Assembly: GCA_002337125.1 (NCBI GenBank)
Contig: DDFJ01000004.1
Coordinates: forward strand, 919,889-983,888
DNA: 64,000 nucleotides
Reading direction: 5' to 3'
Source: Chitinophagaceae bacterium UBA1931
GTDB lineage: Bacteria; Bacteroidota; Bacteroidia; Chitinophagales; Chitinophagaceae
Shown here: positions 24,776 to 33,533 of the stretch, in pieces
Position numbering within the stretch: position 1 is the first letter of the stretch
Layout of the letters: every line of letters starts with the position of its first letter
Program-made: the position numbers and the translations under genes
The notes under the pieces: generated by a model
Database searches by the model: none
What the model was told of the DNA's origin: nothing
What the model saw: only the letters and a program-made list of their open reading frames with translations

Positions 24776-25414
24776 TTAAAGCAGTTTATCTTTAAATGCT
24801 TTGGCTACTGCCTCCGACTTGGAATTAACGTGCAGCTTTTCATAAATCTTTTTGATATGGCTGCGTACTGTATCAATGGAAATAAACATTTCAGATGCAA
24901 TCATTTTATAACTGTATCCATCAACCAGCAACTGCAGCACCTGTTTTTCCCTGTCACTTAAATTATAATCTTCACTCTGCACATTGTTCATCTGTGAAAA
25001 CATTTTCAATACCTGTGTGGCAATAGATGCCGTCATTGGTGCACCTCCGCTTGCCGCTTCCTCAATATATTCCAGCAGTTTGGCAGGTGGTGTTTTCTTT
25101 AAGATATAACCGTTTGCTCCATTCTTTACTGCCTCAAACACATTTTTGTTATCATCAAAAACAGTGAGCATTAAAATTTTCACATCACTGTTTACAGCAC
25201 GGATATGTTTTAATCCTTCAATTCCATTTGTACCGGGCATATCAATATCCATCAATATCACATCAGGTTGCCATGCAGCTACTTCATCAGCAGCATGATC
25301 ACAATTTTTATAAGCTGCCAGTACTGTAAATCCATCACTGCCATCAATCAGCATCGTAAGTCCTTCACGCAACTGCGGACTATCTTCATACAGTAATACT
25401 TTTATCATGTTCAT
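24776..25414 (-). CDS. LuxR/NarL-type response regulator
   Basis: A 212-residue regulator: receiver domain about 4-120 with the phosphoacceptor Asp56 in LMDIDMPG and Lys in ILKKTPP; LuxR-type helix-turn-helix about 148-205 (LSDREKQVLQLLVDGYSYKMIA, then ISIDTVRSHIKKIYEKL). The likely partner is the HisKA_3 kinase at 26588-29644, two genes upstream. The start could be the first Met or the Met two residues later. A degraded copy of the TCACAT-N4-ATGTGA element lies 23 bp before its -7 box, suggesting autoregulation. The -7 box is 8 bp from the ATG, so the 5' leader is very short. Confidence 0.93.
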   Translation of the reverse strand: MNMIKVLLYEDSPQLREGLTMLIDGSDGFTVLAAYKNCDHAADEVAAWQPDVILMDIDMPGTNGIEGLKHIRAVNSDVKILMLTVFDDNKNVFEAVKNGANGYILKKTPPAKLLEYIEEAASGGAPMTASIATQVLKMFSQMNNVQSEDYNLSDREKQVLQLLVDGYSYKMIASEMFISIDTVRSHIKKIYEKLHVNSKSEAVAKAFKDKLL

Positions 25415-25422
25415 TGTTTTTA

Positions 25423-25430
25423 CAAAATTA
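25423..25430 (-). promoter_or_regulatory. -7 box of the response-regulator promoter
   Basis: Minus strand TAATTTTG, perfect TAnnTTTG match, 23 bp after the operator-like element. Confidence 0.55.
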
Positions 25431-25453
25431 AAAAATGTGTGCTCTCACTTTCA

Positions 25454-25469
25454 CCACATAAATGTGTAG
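25454..25469 (-). promoter_or_regulatory. Degenerate operator, proposed LuxR-regulon site 4 (autoregulation)
   Basis: Minus strand CTACAC-ATTT-ATGTGG. The promoter-proximal half matches 5 of 6 positions and the distal half only 3 of 6. It was accepted because of the exact 23-bp spacing to a perfect -7 box. Confidence 0.42.
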
Positions 25470-25470
25470 G

Positions 25471-26577
25471 CTAAAAGCCCCTGCCTCCTGTAACAACAGC
25501 ATATACTTTTGGCATTGTTTTCTTTAAAAGCATGCCAACTGCAATACAAAACAACGCAAGCAATGCCGGCACAAAAAGATATGTAAGCAAACGGTATTCA
25601 GGAATTTTATCAAGATACATGACTGCTGCCTGCATTACATACGCAAGTAACGGTATGTGCATTCCATATAAAAAGAATGAATAACCTGCTGCACGCTGAA
25701 ACCATTTTTTTGCGGAGAGCCACTGCACAACTTTATCAGAGCTGAACCAGATAGCAACAATACCTGCAGGAATGGAAAGCTGGTATAAAGTGAGTAAAAT
25801 AAAATAAGTACTCATTTCGCCGGGATCAAGTTCAAATGCCATGAATGTTTTTACAATACATACACCAACAAAAAATATCCATGCATGACCAATGCTTAAC
25901 CAAGCTGGTGGTTTTTCAACAGATATATTTCTTTTTTCAATCCACACACCTAATGAAAAGAATAACAGCCCTTGCCCTTCGGCCAGACCTATATTAAAAT
26001 GTATATACCATAAAAAGCCTGCAAATGGCAACCATATATACGGGATACGCAACACCATCCACCTGATAAGCGGGTAAATAAGATTGTACACAAACAATAC
26101 AAGAATAAACCACATCTGGTAAGCAATATTTCCCCACAGCAAACGTGGAAGAATTCCATGCCAGCCAATTTCAGTGTAAGGTCTGTTATCACCTAATTGA
26201 TCAACTGCTGCTGTATAAACAATATTTGCAGTGAACGGAATCTGCTGCAGAAAAAATGTAAGCAGCAACGCAAAGGAGCTCCAGATGAAATATGGTATAA
26301 TCAGCGATTTAAACCGTCGTTTGATCTGCGCCTTGTAAGGCCGTGTATCATACAATGAATAGATGTAACCGGATATCAGGAACAATAACGGAATGCGGAA
26401 ACGAAGCAACCCATTCGCAAACAGGTATTCAAAAAATGTTGTAAAGGTTAAACGCTCATCCATGGTGGTAAACGGAGCCAGGTAAGCATTATTAAGATTA
26501 TAACCATGAACATACACCAGCAAAGTGATGCATAGAAAAGTAAAAAATCTGAACTTATGACTGAGTGTTCTGTTCAT
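25471..26577 (-). CDS. Membrane acyltransferase (acyltransferase family 3)
   Basis: A 368-residue protein with about ten membrane helices of the Acyl_transf_3 type (OafA/NodX-like), which O-acylates sugars or other envelope molecules. Typical features are the N-terminal RFFTFLCITLLVYVHGYN with its His, the RFRIPLLFLISGYIYS second helix, and a basic loop after it (RRFKSLIIPYFIW). It starts 10 bp after the sensor kinase, so the two form an operon. The kinase may therefore control an envelope modification as well as its regulator. Confidence 0.86.
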   Translation of the reverse strand: MNRTLSHKFRFFTFLCITLLVYVHGYNLNNAYLAPFTTMDERLTFTTFFEYLFANGLLRFRIPLLFLISGYIYSLYDTRPYKAQIKRRFKSLIIPYFIWSSFALLLTFFLQQIPFTANIVYTAAVDQLGDNRPYTEIGWHGILPRLLWGNIAYQMWFILVLFVYNLIYPLIRWMVLRIPYIWLPFAGFLWYIHFNIGLAEGQGLLFFSLGVWIEKRNISVEKPPAWLSIGHAWIFFVGVCIVKTFMAFELDPGEMSTYFILLTLYQLSIPAGIVAIWFSSDKVVQWLSAKKWFQRAAGYSFFLYGMHIPLLAYVMQAAVMYLDKIPEYRLLTYLFVPALLALFCIAVGMLLKKTMPKVYAVVTGGRGF

Positions 26578-26587
26578 AAACGGTTGT

Positions 26588-29500
26588 TTAAATAAGCGGA
26601 ACGGAAAGCTGTATTACTGTTCCTTTACCCACCTCCGATTGAATACGAAGTTTACCATGCAATGCATCGGCACGTTTATACATATTTCCAAGTCCGTTAC
26701 CATTGTCAGCAGTTTTTATATCAAAGCCACAACCATTATCACTAACACGAAGCATGAGTTGTTTCTTTTCAACCAGCAATATCACCTGTGCTTTTGTACA
26801 CTTTGAATATTTTGCAGCGTTGTTGACGGCTTCTTTAAATACAAGGAAAAAATCACGGCGTGCTTCCATATCAAACTTCACATCATTCACTTCATCAGCT
26901 GCCCTGAAATCAAGTTCAATTTCTTTTGCTTCAAATACATTGGTGGCAAACTCTCTCATACGTGCCACTACTTTATGCATATTGTCGTTGGATGGTTTGA
27001 TTGCCCAGACAATATCATCCATTGCTTCCATCATGCGCTGACTGTTATCACTGATCTTGTTAATGTATTCACCCGTTTTAATAGCATCTGTATTGAGTTT
27101 GGCCTTTGCCATGGAGCTGAGAATATTAATCGTACTGAGTGTGCTTCCCATATCATCGTGCAGATCACGGGCAACACGGTTGCGGATTGCTTCAACTGCA
27201 AAATAACGATGCAGCCTTAACCTGTGCATACTGTAAGCAATCATGGCAAAAATCAACAACAGTGTTGATGAAAACCACCACGTACGCCAGAAAGGAGGCA
27301 TAATATAAATGCTGAGTTCAGTAATTTTTTCTGAACCCAATCCATCCAATGTTTCAGCCCGTACCTGGAAAATATAATGACCCGGCGCAAGCGATGCATA
27401 GGTGCTCGACATATATTCAGCCCTGATCCAGTTTTTATCAAGCCCCTGCATACGATAGTAATACACATACTTATCACGGTTCCTGAAATCGAGTGAAGCA
27501 AAGCTGATAGTGAAATTATTCTGATTCTGCTTTAACCTTACTTCCTGCAATGCCTGCAGCGAATCAATTAAAATATACCTGTTGCCCAATTGAAAATCGG
27601 TCAATGTTACATCAGGTGGAGGAATGGTTCGCTTAAATGCATTGGGATGAAAGAACAGCAAACTGTTTACTCCTGCAAACATTACATAATCATCATGACA
27701 GATATAATCAGCAGTCATTGCAATATCAGCAAGCAGTATTCCATCCTTCTTCCCATAACTTGTAAAACGTTTTTTTGCACGATCGTAACGACACAAACCC
27801 CTGTCGGTGATGATCCATAAAAAACCATCTTTATCCAAACGTAGCCGGTGAATGGAATTGGAAGGCAATCCTTCTTTATCAGTTACAATTTCAACATCAC
27901 CTGTTTTTTTATTGATGATATTCAGTGCTTCAGTTGAAACATAAATAATACTGTCGTTCAGTTGTTCAATATCATAACAGGTATTGGAGAAAAGTTGATG
28001 ATCAGATCCATCAGCAGTGTAATACTGTTCTACTTTACCTGTTTTTGTGTTTACAGCATATACACCTTTATCCTGTGTACCCAGCCATGCCCATCCTTTT
28101 GAATCAATGAGTATTTTATAAATGATTGCTCCTGCACCAAGATCAAGAACTGAAGTAAAATTTACACCATCATATTTAACGAGCTGGCCACCCTGTGTTC
28201 CAAACCAAAGATTACTTTCACTGTCTTCAGCAATGTACCTGATTGTTTTTTGCTGAAACTCCGGAGGCTGCAGGTATTGTGTACTATTGGTTGCAGGATC
28301 ATAAATCATCAGCAATCCTTTCTGGCAACCAATAAAAACTTTTCCTGTTTTTTTCTGCTGGCAAAGAGCCCATGTTAATGCAAGATCACCTTTAGATGAT
28401 TGCAGTGAAGCTGGGATATTTTTATAAAGAGGTGATGGATATTTCCGCAGGTTACGGTCAAGCGTAATAACACCTTTACTCCATGTGCTGAGCCAGTAAT
28501 CTCCATTCTGTAATTGAATCACATCTGTTACATTCAGCTCACCGGGAATATCCGACAAATACATGTTGATGATTCCTTTGTTGTAAGGCGATGTATAATA
28601 CAATCCCTGGTCGGTTGCAATCCAGATCATGCCATCCCTGTCTTCGAGTACCTGGTACACATGTTCGTAACGGATACCATAATTATCAAGGAACTGGTTA
28701 CGGTGTAATACGAATCTGTTATTTTCTTTATCAAGGCTGTAAAGGTTGGCCAGACCATAAATCCATAGCGATCCATTTTTTGTTTGCAGAAAACGGTGCA
28801 ACTCAGCATAAGAAGTATTTACACCATTTAACCCGGCAGTATCTTTCAATGATTGTTTTCCTGTTGAATCAAAACAATAAAATACCTGTGGCCCATTCCA
28901 TGAAAAAACCCAGTGCCTTCGTTGCTGATCAATAAAGAACTCAGTTATCATTCCCTGCACTTCTGTTTGATTCAGTAATGCAAGGTGAGCAGGATTATTT
29001 TTCTTACTCCACATTTGCCTGCTGCGTTCATCATACACACACAAGCCACTGTCGCAGGTAATCCAGTAACGTTTTTCTTTTACATCATGAAATACATTCA
29101 GTGAACCTTTCCATCCGGGAGGAAGCTGATTTAATATTGTTTGTTCAGTAAATGCTTTCTGTTCTTTATTGTACTGAAGAATTTTTCCGTAATGATTAAT
29201 GCTGAGAAATGTATTGCCGTAACCATCCTGCCATAATTTATATTCAGAACGTGCGGGCAATGCAGTTGATGTTTGAACAGGAATGACCTCGTATGAAAAA
29301 GTAGATGGATTAAAAATTCCGAACTGTCTTACAGATGGTGCAGCCAGCCACATACTGCTGTCGCCTGCAGGTAATATCTGCGTTACAGCAACACTTGGAA
29401 GTCCATGCCCCTTTGTACCTGCATTATCAAATCTTACAAACTTTCCACCATCAAAACGTTGTACTCCATTACCTGTGCCGATCCATAAAAATCCTTTCTG

Positions 29501-29644
29501 ATCCTGGTAAATACTATACACCACATTCGACAGTAATCCTAATCCGTCTTCAGTACTCAAACGATGAAATGCATATTTATACCGTTGTGATGAAGCAGGT
29601 AATGCAAAACAGAGAATAAAAAATATCAAGAATAGTTTTCTCAT
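26588..29644 (-). CDS. Reg_prop beta-propeller sensor histidine kinase
   Basis: A 1018-residue kinase: signal peptide (cleavage near ASS-QRY), a periplasmic Reg_prop propeller region (about 30-660; repeats such as GFLWIGTGNGVQRFD, NLWFGTQGGQLVKYD, GFLWIITDRGLCRYD), a Y_Y_Y domain (about 690-765; YYYRMQGLDKNWIRAEY), one membrane helix (about 775-797), HisKA_3 with His829 in DLHDDMGS, and HATPase_c (DNGCGFD, GNGLGNMYKRA). Unlike the hybrid versions found in polysaccharide loci it has no receiver or AraC domain, so it must signal to a separate LuxR regulator, very probably the one at 24776. Its ligand is unknown. Confidence 0.93.
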   Translation of the reverse strand: MRKLFLIFFILCFALPASSQRYKYAFHRLSTEDGLGLLSNVVYSIYQDQKGFLWIGTGNGVQRFDGGKFVRFDNAGTKGHGLPSVAVTQILPAGDSSMWLAAPSVRQFGIFNPSTFSYEVIPVQTSTALPARSEYKLWQDGYGNTFLSINHYGKILQYNKEQKAFTEQTILNQLPPGWKGSLNVFHDVKEKRYWITCDSGLCVYDERSRQMWSKKNNPAHLALLNQTEVQGMITEFFIDQQRRHWVFSWNGPQVFYCFDSTGKQSLKDTAGLNGVNTSYAELHRFLQTKNGSLWIYGLANLYSLDKENNRFVLHRNQFLDNYGIRYEHVYQVLEDRDGMIWIATDQGLYYTSPYNKGIINMYLSDIPGELNVTDVIQLQNGDYWLSTWSKGVITLDRNLRKYPSPLYKNIPASLQSSKGDLALTWALCQQKKTGKVFIGCQKGLLMIYDPATNSTQYLQPPEFQQKTIRYIAEDSESNLWFGTQGGQLVKYDGVNFTSVLDLGAGAIIYKILIDSKGWAWLGTQDKGVYAVNTKTGKVEQYYTADGSDHQLFSNTCYDIEQLNDSIIYVSTEALNIINKKTGDVEIVTDKEGLPSNSIHRLRLDKDGFLWIITDRGLCRYDRAKKRFTSYGKKDGILLADIAMTADYICHDDYVMFAGVNSLLFFHPNAFKRTIPPPDVTLTDFQLGNRYILIDSLQALQEVRLKQNQNNFTISFASLDFRNRDKYVYYYRMQGLDKNWIRAEYMSSTYASLAPGHYIFQVRAETLDGLGSEKITELSIYIMPPFWRTWWFSSTLLLIFAMIAYSMHRLRLHRYFAVEAIRNRVARDLHDDMGSTLSTINILSSMAKAKLNTDAIKTGEYINKISDNSQRMMEAMDDIVWAIKPSNDNMHKVVARMREFATNVFEAKEIELDFRAADEVNDVKFDMEARRDFFLVFKEAVNNAAKYSKCTKAQVILLVEKKQLMLRVSDNGCGFDIKTADNGNGLGNMYKRADALHGKLRIQSEVGKGTVIQLSVPLI

Positions 29645-29660
29645 GAAGCAGATTGCTGTT

Positions 29661-29668
29661 CAAATGTA
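29661..29668 (-). promoter_or_regulatory. -7 box of the kinase/acyltransferase promoter
   Basis: Minus strand TACATTTG, perfect consensus; 19 bp upstream lies TTAG as a weak -33 element. Predicted leader about 13 nt. Confidence 0.6.
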
Positions 29669-29706
29669 ATTAACAGTTTCTGGAAAACTAACCCTTGGTA
29701 ACAAAA

Positions 29707-29722
29707 CCACATATTTATGTGA
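29707..29722 (-). promoter_or_regulatory. Palindromic operator, proposed LuxR-regulon site 6
   Basis: Minus strand TCACAT-AAAT-ATGTGG, 11 of 12 arm positions. It ends 38 bp before the kinase -7 box rather than 23, so it would act as a distal site, or serve the divergent unit as well. Confidence 0.55.
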
Positions 29723-29739
29723 TGACTGGCGTGTAACCT

Positions 29740-29753
29740 TTCGTTTCAACGAA
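29740..29753. repeat. Short inverted repeat in the divergent promoter region
   Basis: TTCGTT-TC-AACGAA, perfect 6-bp arms, between the two regulon sites of the divergent kinase and GIN-domain promoters. It could be an operator for another factor; no second copy was found. Confidence 0.3.
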
Positions 29754-29790
29754 GCGTATATATACAGAAAGCAACGATAAACTGAGAGTT

Positions 29791-29806
29791 TCACACGTTT
29801 ATGCGA
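29791..29806 (+). promoter_or_regulatory. Degenerate operator, proposed LuxR-regulon site 5
   Basis: TCACAC-GTTT-ATGCGA, 10 of 12 arm positions. It is followed immediately by TTG and, 20 bp later, by AATCTTTG (29830-29837), giving the same 23-bp spacing as sites 1-3 but on the plus strand. Confidence 0.5.
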
Positions 29807-29829
29807 TTGTACAGACTTTCAGTAAACAC

Positions 29830-29837
29830 AATCTTTG
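29830..29837 (+). promoter_or_regulatory. -7 box of the GIN-domain gene promoter
   Basis: AATCTTTG (one mismatch) 20 bp after TTG at 29807-29809. The leader would be about 52 nt. Confidence 0.5.
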
Positions 29838-29893
29838 CATCATTAAACCTGGTCAATACGGTTTGTTACCGACCAACTAAAAAAAAATTTATT

Positions 29894-30373
29894 ATGAAAA
29901 AGATCTTCACGTTCGCATTAGGCTTTATCAGCCTCGCAACAATTGCAACAGCCGCACCGGCTAAAAAAACACTTAACATCGAAAACATCTTTCGTTTAAT
30001 TGTAAGTGATGACATCAATGTTATTCTCAAAGACAGCCCTGCAGGTGAAATAACCATCACCGGCGATGAAAAATTTGTTTCAAAAGTTTCCTACTACTCA
30101 GTGAATGGAGTATTAACCATTAAAAGCACAAAAGGATCACTGCGGAATAAAGTAACCGTTACTGTGCCTGTTCATAATCTGCAATTCCTTGAAGTAAATG
30201 ATAACTGCAGAGTATTTACCAAGGGAGCCATTTATTCAACTTTGCTGAAAGTAAAAGTAAGAGGTGAAGGAAGAATTGATTTAAAAACAATTGGCCAGAT
30301 GGTTGTTGAAGCCGACAGGGATATTGATCTCATCTTCGACAGATATGAAAACAAGCCACAAGCTGACAAATAA
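29894..30373 (+). CDS. Exported GIN-domain (DUF2807-like) protein
   Basis: A 159-residue protein with a signal peptide (MKKIFTFALGFISLATIATA, cleaved before APAKK) and a beta-helical repeat region. The run FRLIVSDDINVILKDSPAGEITITGDE, then YYSVNGVLTIKST and LEVNDNCRVFTKG, has the pattern of the Bacteroidota head-GIN or DUF2807 adhesin-like fold. An upstream in-frame ATG at 29801 would overlap the proposed operator and destroy the signal peptide context, so I chose 29894. It is divergent from the kinase and forms a unit with the next gene, 6 bp on. Confidence 0.8.
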   Translation: MKKIFTFALGFISLATIATAAPAKKTLNIENIFRLIVSDDINVILKDSPAGEITITGDEKFVSKVSYYSVNGVLTIKSTKGSLRNKVTVTVPVHNLQFLEVNDNCRVFTKGAIYSTLLKVKVRGEGRIDLKTIGQMVVEADRDIDLIFDRYENKPQADK

Positions 30374-30379
30374 ATTAAA

Positions 30380-30700
30380 ATGAAAAAAGCTATTCTACTT
30401 GTTGTTGTATTAGCAGGCTGGTTTTGCGCAACCCATGAGCAGTTACGCAACAGTTTGTTCAGTGAATCTTTAAGTATTCGTGAAAAAATAGTGCATGTTT
30501 CAAATGAAGCAATAACCAGCCTCTTTTTACACAACCAAAAACACCCCGTGAAAAGAGGATCAGTTAAGGTTCCTTTTCAACACAAACAGTTAGCCTGCGA
30601 TGGACAAACACTGCCGCTGACAGGCAATAAGCAAAAAACAACAAACGAAAGTGAGCAAAACGAAACACCTGTAGCGCCATTGCTTATTCATGCTTTGTAA
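30380..30700 (+). CDS. Small secreted hypothetical protein
   Basis: A 106-residue protein beginning with a short hydrophobic export signal (AILLVVVLAGWFC, the Cys at about residue 16 not in a good lipobox). The remainder is polar and Lys/Gln/Glu-rich with no recognisable fold. It starts 6 bp after the GIN-domain gene, which argues that it is real and co-expressed. Function unknown. Confidence 0.6.
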   Translation: MKKAILLVVVLAGWFCATHEQLRNSLFSESLSIREKIVHVSNEAITSLFLHNQKHPVKRGSVKVPFQHKQLACDGQTLPLTGNKQKTTNESEQNETPVAPLLIHAL

Positions 30701-30750
30701 AGCACCTTATTGTTGGATTTCAGTAAAAAGTTAAACATGAAAACACATCA

Positions 30751-30766
30751 GCCGCCAATTGGCGGC
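30751..30766 (+). terminator. Terminator of the GIN-domain unit
   Basis: GCCGCC-AATT-GGCGGC, a perfect palindrome followed by ATTTTT; lies 50 bp after the stop of the small secreted protein. Confidence 0.75.
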
Positions 30767-30856
30767 ATTTTTATGAAACAAATTTTTCCAGCCCTGTAAT
30801 TCTTTTTATCTTTCGGCTTCTACGATTGAGTGCCGGCATTAAACAACTGGAGAAAT

Positions 30857-33400
30857 ATGTCATTGTCAAAATCAGCAGGACTTCAGCAGTTCCGCAACCA
30901 GGTTGGAATCAAGTTTCAACTTTACAACAGCTTGTTTACGTCTTTGCCCTTTCATCGCATTGAACGTACGGGCATTTTATTGTCGCTGCTTTCAGCCAAT
31001 TGCGAAGACGGGTATAAGAAAAAACAAAGTCCTTTACAGATCCTCGACGATTTTTTTAAACGTCATACAACCTACATTACTGAACAGCAACAGCTTGATC
31101 TGCTCTTCCGTTTTGTGCAATACACCGAACGGCAGATTGTTTTGTTTGATGCGTTGGAAGATGCTGCTTTTTGCCAGGTAAATGATATGCAGGGTACCGG
31201 TAGTTTAAAGCAACTGCTCAACGATGTACAACTGCAGCAAAAAGAAGATGACCTCAATAAAAAACTTGAAGACTATTCAGTTCGTTTGGTATTAACCGCA
31301 CATCCAACACAGTTTTATCCGGGATCTGTTTTAGGAATTATTCATGATCTGTCAAAAGCATTATCAGAAAACAATGCTTCACAAATCAATTCCTATTTAC
31401 AGCAGTTGGGTAAAACAGCATTTCTGAAAAAACAAAAGCCAACACCATACGATGAAGCAATCAGTCTCATCTGGTACCTGGAAAATGTATTTTATGCTGC
31501 TGCAGGAAAAATTTATGCCAGCATAAAAAATCAGCTACAGCTGGGTATTGAATTTAATAAGCCGTTAATCAGTATGGGATTCTGGCCCGGCGGCGACAGG
31601 GATGGCAATCCATTTGTTACAACTGATATTACACTGAAAGTTGCAGAACAATTGCGTGGTTCCATCATCAAATGTTATTACCTCGATGTACGCCGTTTAA
31701 AACGCCGCCTCACATTTGAGGGAGTGGATGTGTTGCTTGCAGGACTGGAAAAAAAATTATACGACAACATTTTTATTCCGGGTCATACAACACAATTAAC
31801 AAAAGAAGAAGTTCTCGAAACATTATTTGAAATAAGAGAAATACTCATTCATCAGCACAATGGCTTGTTCCAGCAATCGGTTGAGCAACTCATCAACCGT
31901 GTACAGTTGTTTGGATTGTATTTCGCTTCACTCGATATCCGGCAGGACAGCAGCATTCACGGCAAAGTATTATCAGCCATTGCTGCAAAACAAAACATCA
32001 GTTCAATTGAATACTTACCGGGTTATACAATTGATCCGGAGAATAAAGTGAGTGATGAATTGATGGATGAAACACTGAATGTAATGCGCAGCATTAAAAA
32101 CATTCAGTTAACGAATGGAGAAAATGGTTGTCACCGTTACATCATCAGTCAATGCACATCAGCTGTGAATGTATTGGAAGTATACCAGTTGTTGATGTTA
32201 AGTGGCTGGACAAAAGAAAATCTTTCAATCGATATTATTCCGTTGTTTGAAACAGTTGACGATCTGCGTTCAGCTGCAGCAGTAATGAAAGAGTTGTACG
32301 AACATGATGTGTACAAGCAGCACCTGCAGAGGCGTAACAACCAGCAAACAATTATGCTTGGCTTTAGTGATGGAACCAAAGATGGTGGTTATCTGATGGC
32401 CAACTGGAGTATTTATAAAGCAAAAGAAGAACTTACACAAATCTCCAGGCAATACGGTATCAGGGTAGTGTTCTTTGATGGTCGTGGTGGTCCTCCTGCA
32501 CGTGGCGGAGGTAAAACGCACAAATTCTACGCATCAATGGGTAAGAACATTGCCAACAAAGAAATACAGGTTACCATACAGGGACAAACAGTAAGTTCAA
32601 ATTTCGGCACACAGGAAGCAGCACAGTTTAACATTGAGCAACTGCTTAATGCAGGCATCAGCAACGATCTGTTTTCAACAGGCAAAATAACCCTGCAGGA
32701 AGCAGAAGAAAACCTGATTGTTGAAATTGCAAAGAAAAGTTATGATGCATATGTTGAACTGAAACAGCATCCTTACTTTATGCAATACCTTGTTGATGTA
32801 AGTCCGCTCAAATATTACAGCGATACAAACATAGCAAGCCGTCCAACAAAACGTGGTGCCTCATCAAGACTGGAATTAAAAGATCTTCGTGCTATTCCTT
32901 ACGTAGGTTCCTGGAGCCAGTTAAAGCAAACCGTAACAGGTTACTATGGCGTGGGCACTGCATTAAAAAATCTGGATGAACAAGGACGTTTTCACGAAAT
33001 AAAAAGTCTGTACCAGAATTCACTGTTCATACGCACATTGTTCGATAACTGTGAAATGAGTATGCGTAAATGTAATTTCCCGCTTACAGAATACTTATCA
33101 TCACACCCGGTGTATGGAGTCATCTGGCAAAAGATTTACAACGAATATGAGCTTACTAAAAAATATGTGCTCATGCTCAGTGGTAATACAGAGCTGATGG
33201 AAGATTACCCTGTTGAACAGCAATCAATACAAATGCGTGAAAGGATTGTATTACCATTACTCACCATTCAGCAATATGCCATTTCCAAATGCCGTGCAAT
33301 GAGTGAGCCCGGTGCAATAGCAGCAAGCAAAGGAGTGTACGAAAAACTCATTATGCGCTGCTCGTTTGGAATTATCAATGCAGCAAGGAATTCAGCATAA
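30857..33400 (+). CDS. ppc: Phosphoenolpyruvate carboxylase
   Basis: An 847-residue enzyme from the ATG at 30857; a GTG at 30830 would add nine residues. It fixes bicarbonate onto PEP to make oxaloacetate. Conserved blocks are present: LTAHPTQFYPGS with the catalytic His, GFWPGGDRDGNPFVT, the flexible loop DGRGGPPARGGG, and the NCEMSMRKC region. The canonical extreme C-terminal QNTG is replaced by ARNSA; in well-studied PEPCs that tail closes the active site, so its absence is notable, but short PEPCs of this branch may lack it. A -7-like box TATCTTTC lies at 30807-30814. Confidence 0.94.
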   Translation: MSLSKSAGLQQFRNQVGIKFQLYNSLFTSLPFHRIERTGILLSLLSANCEDGYKKKQSPLQILDDFFKRHTTYITEQQQLDLLFRFVQYTERQIVLFDALEDAAFCQVNDMQGTGSLKQLLNDVQLQQKEDDLNKKLEDYSVRLVLTAHPTQFYPGSVLGIIHDLSKALSENNASQINSYLQQLGKTAFLKKQKPTPYDEAISLIWYLENVFYAAAGKIYASIKNQLQLGIEFNKPLISMGFWPGGDRDGNPFVTTDITLKVAEQLRGSIIKCYYLDVRRLKRRLTFEGVDVLLAGLEKKLYDNIFIPGHTTQLTKEEVLETLFEIREILIHQHNGLFQQSVEQLINRVQLFGLYFASLDIRQDSSIHGKVLSAIAAKQNISSIEYLPGYTIDPENKVSDELMDETLNVMRSIKNIQLTNGENGCHRYIISQCTSAVNVLEVYQLLMLSGWTKENLSIDIIPLFETVDDLRSAAAVMKELYEHDVYKQHLQRRNNQQTIMLGFSDGTKDGGYLMANWSIYKAKEELTQISRQYGIRVVFFDGRGGPPARGGGKTHKFYASMGKNIANKEIQVTIQGQTVSSNFGTQEAAQFNIEQLLNAGISNDLFSTGKITLQEAEENLIVEIAKKSYDAYVELKQHPYFMQYLVDVSPLKYYSDTNIASRPTKRGASSRLELKDLRAIPYVGSWSQLKQTVTGYYGVGTALKNLDEQGRFHEIKSLYQNSLFIRTLFDNCEMSMRKCNFPLTEYLSSHPVYGVIWQKIYNEYELTKKYVLMLSGNTELMEDYPVEQQSIQMRERIVLPLLTIQQYAISKCRAMSEPGAIAASKGVYEKLIMRCSFGIINAARNSA

Positions 33401-33418
33401 AAAATGAATCAAAATAGT

Positions 33419-33440
33419 AAAGGAGCCGGCGGCTCCTTTT
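33419..33440 (+). terminator. Terminator of the PEP carboxylase gene
   Basis: Stem AGGAGCC / GGCTCCT around GGC, followed by a T-run, 20 bp after the stop codon. Confidence 0.8.
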
Positions 33441-33533
33441 TCATTTAATTGCTGAACATTTCACAAAAACAATCTAATGACATATTATGCATACATAGTA
33501 TATTTATTACCATATTAATTGAAATCACCACTT

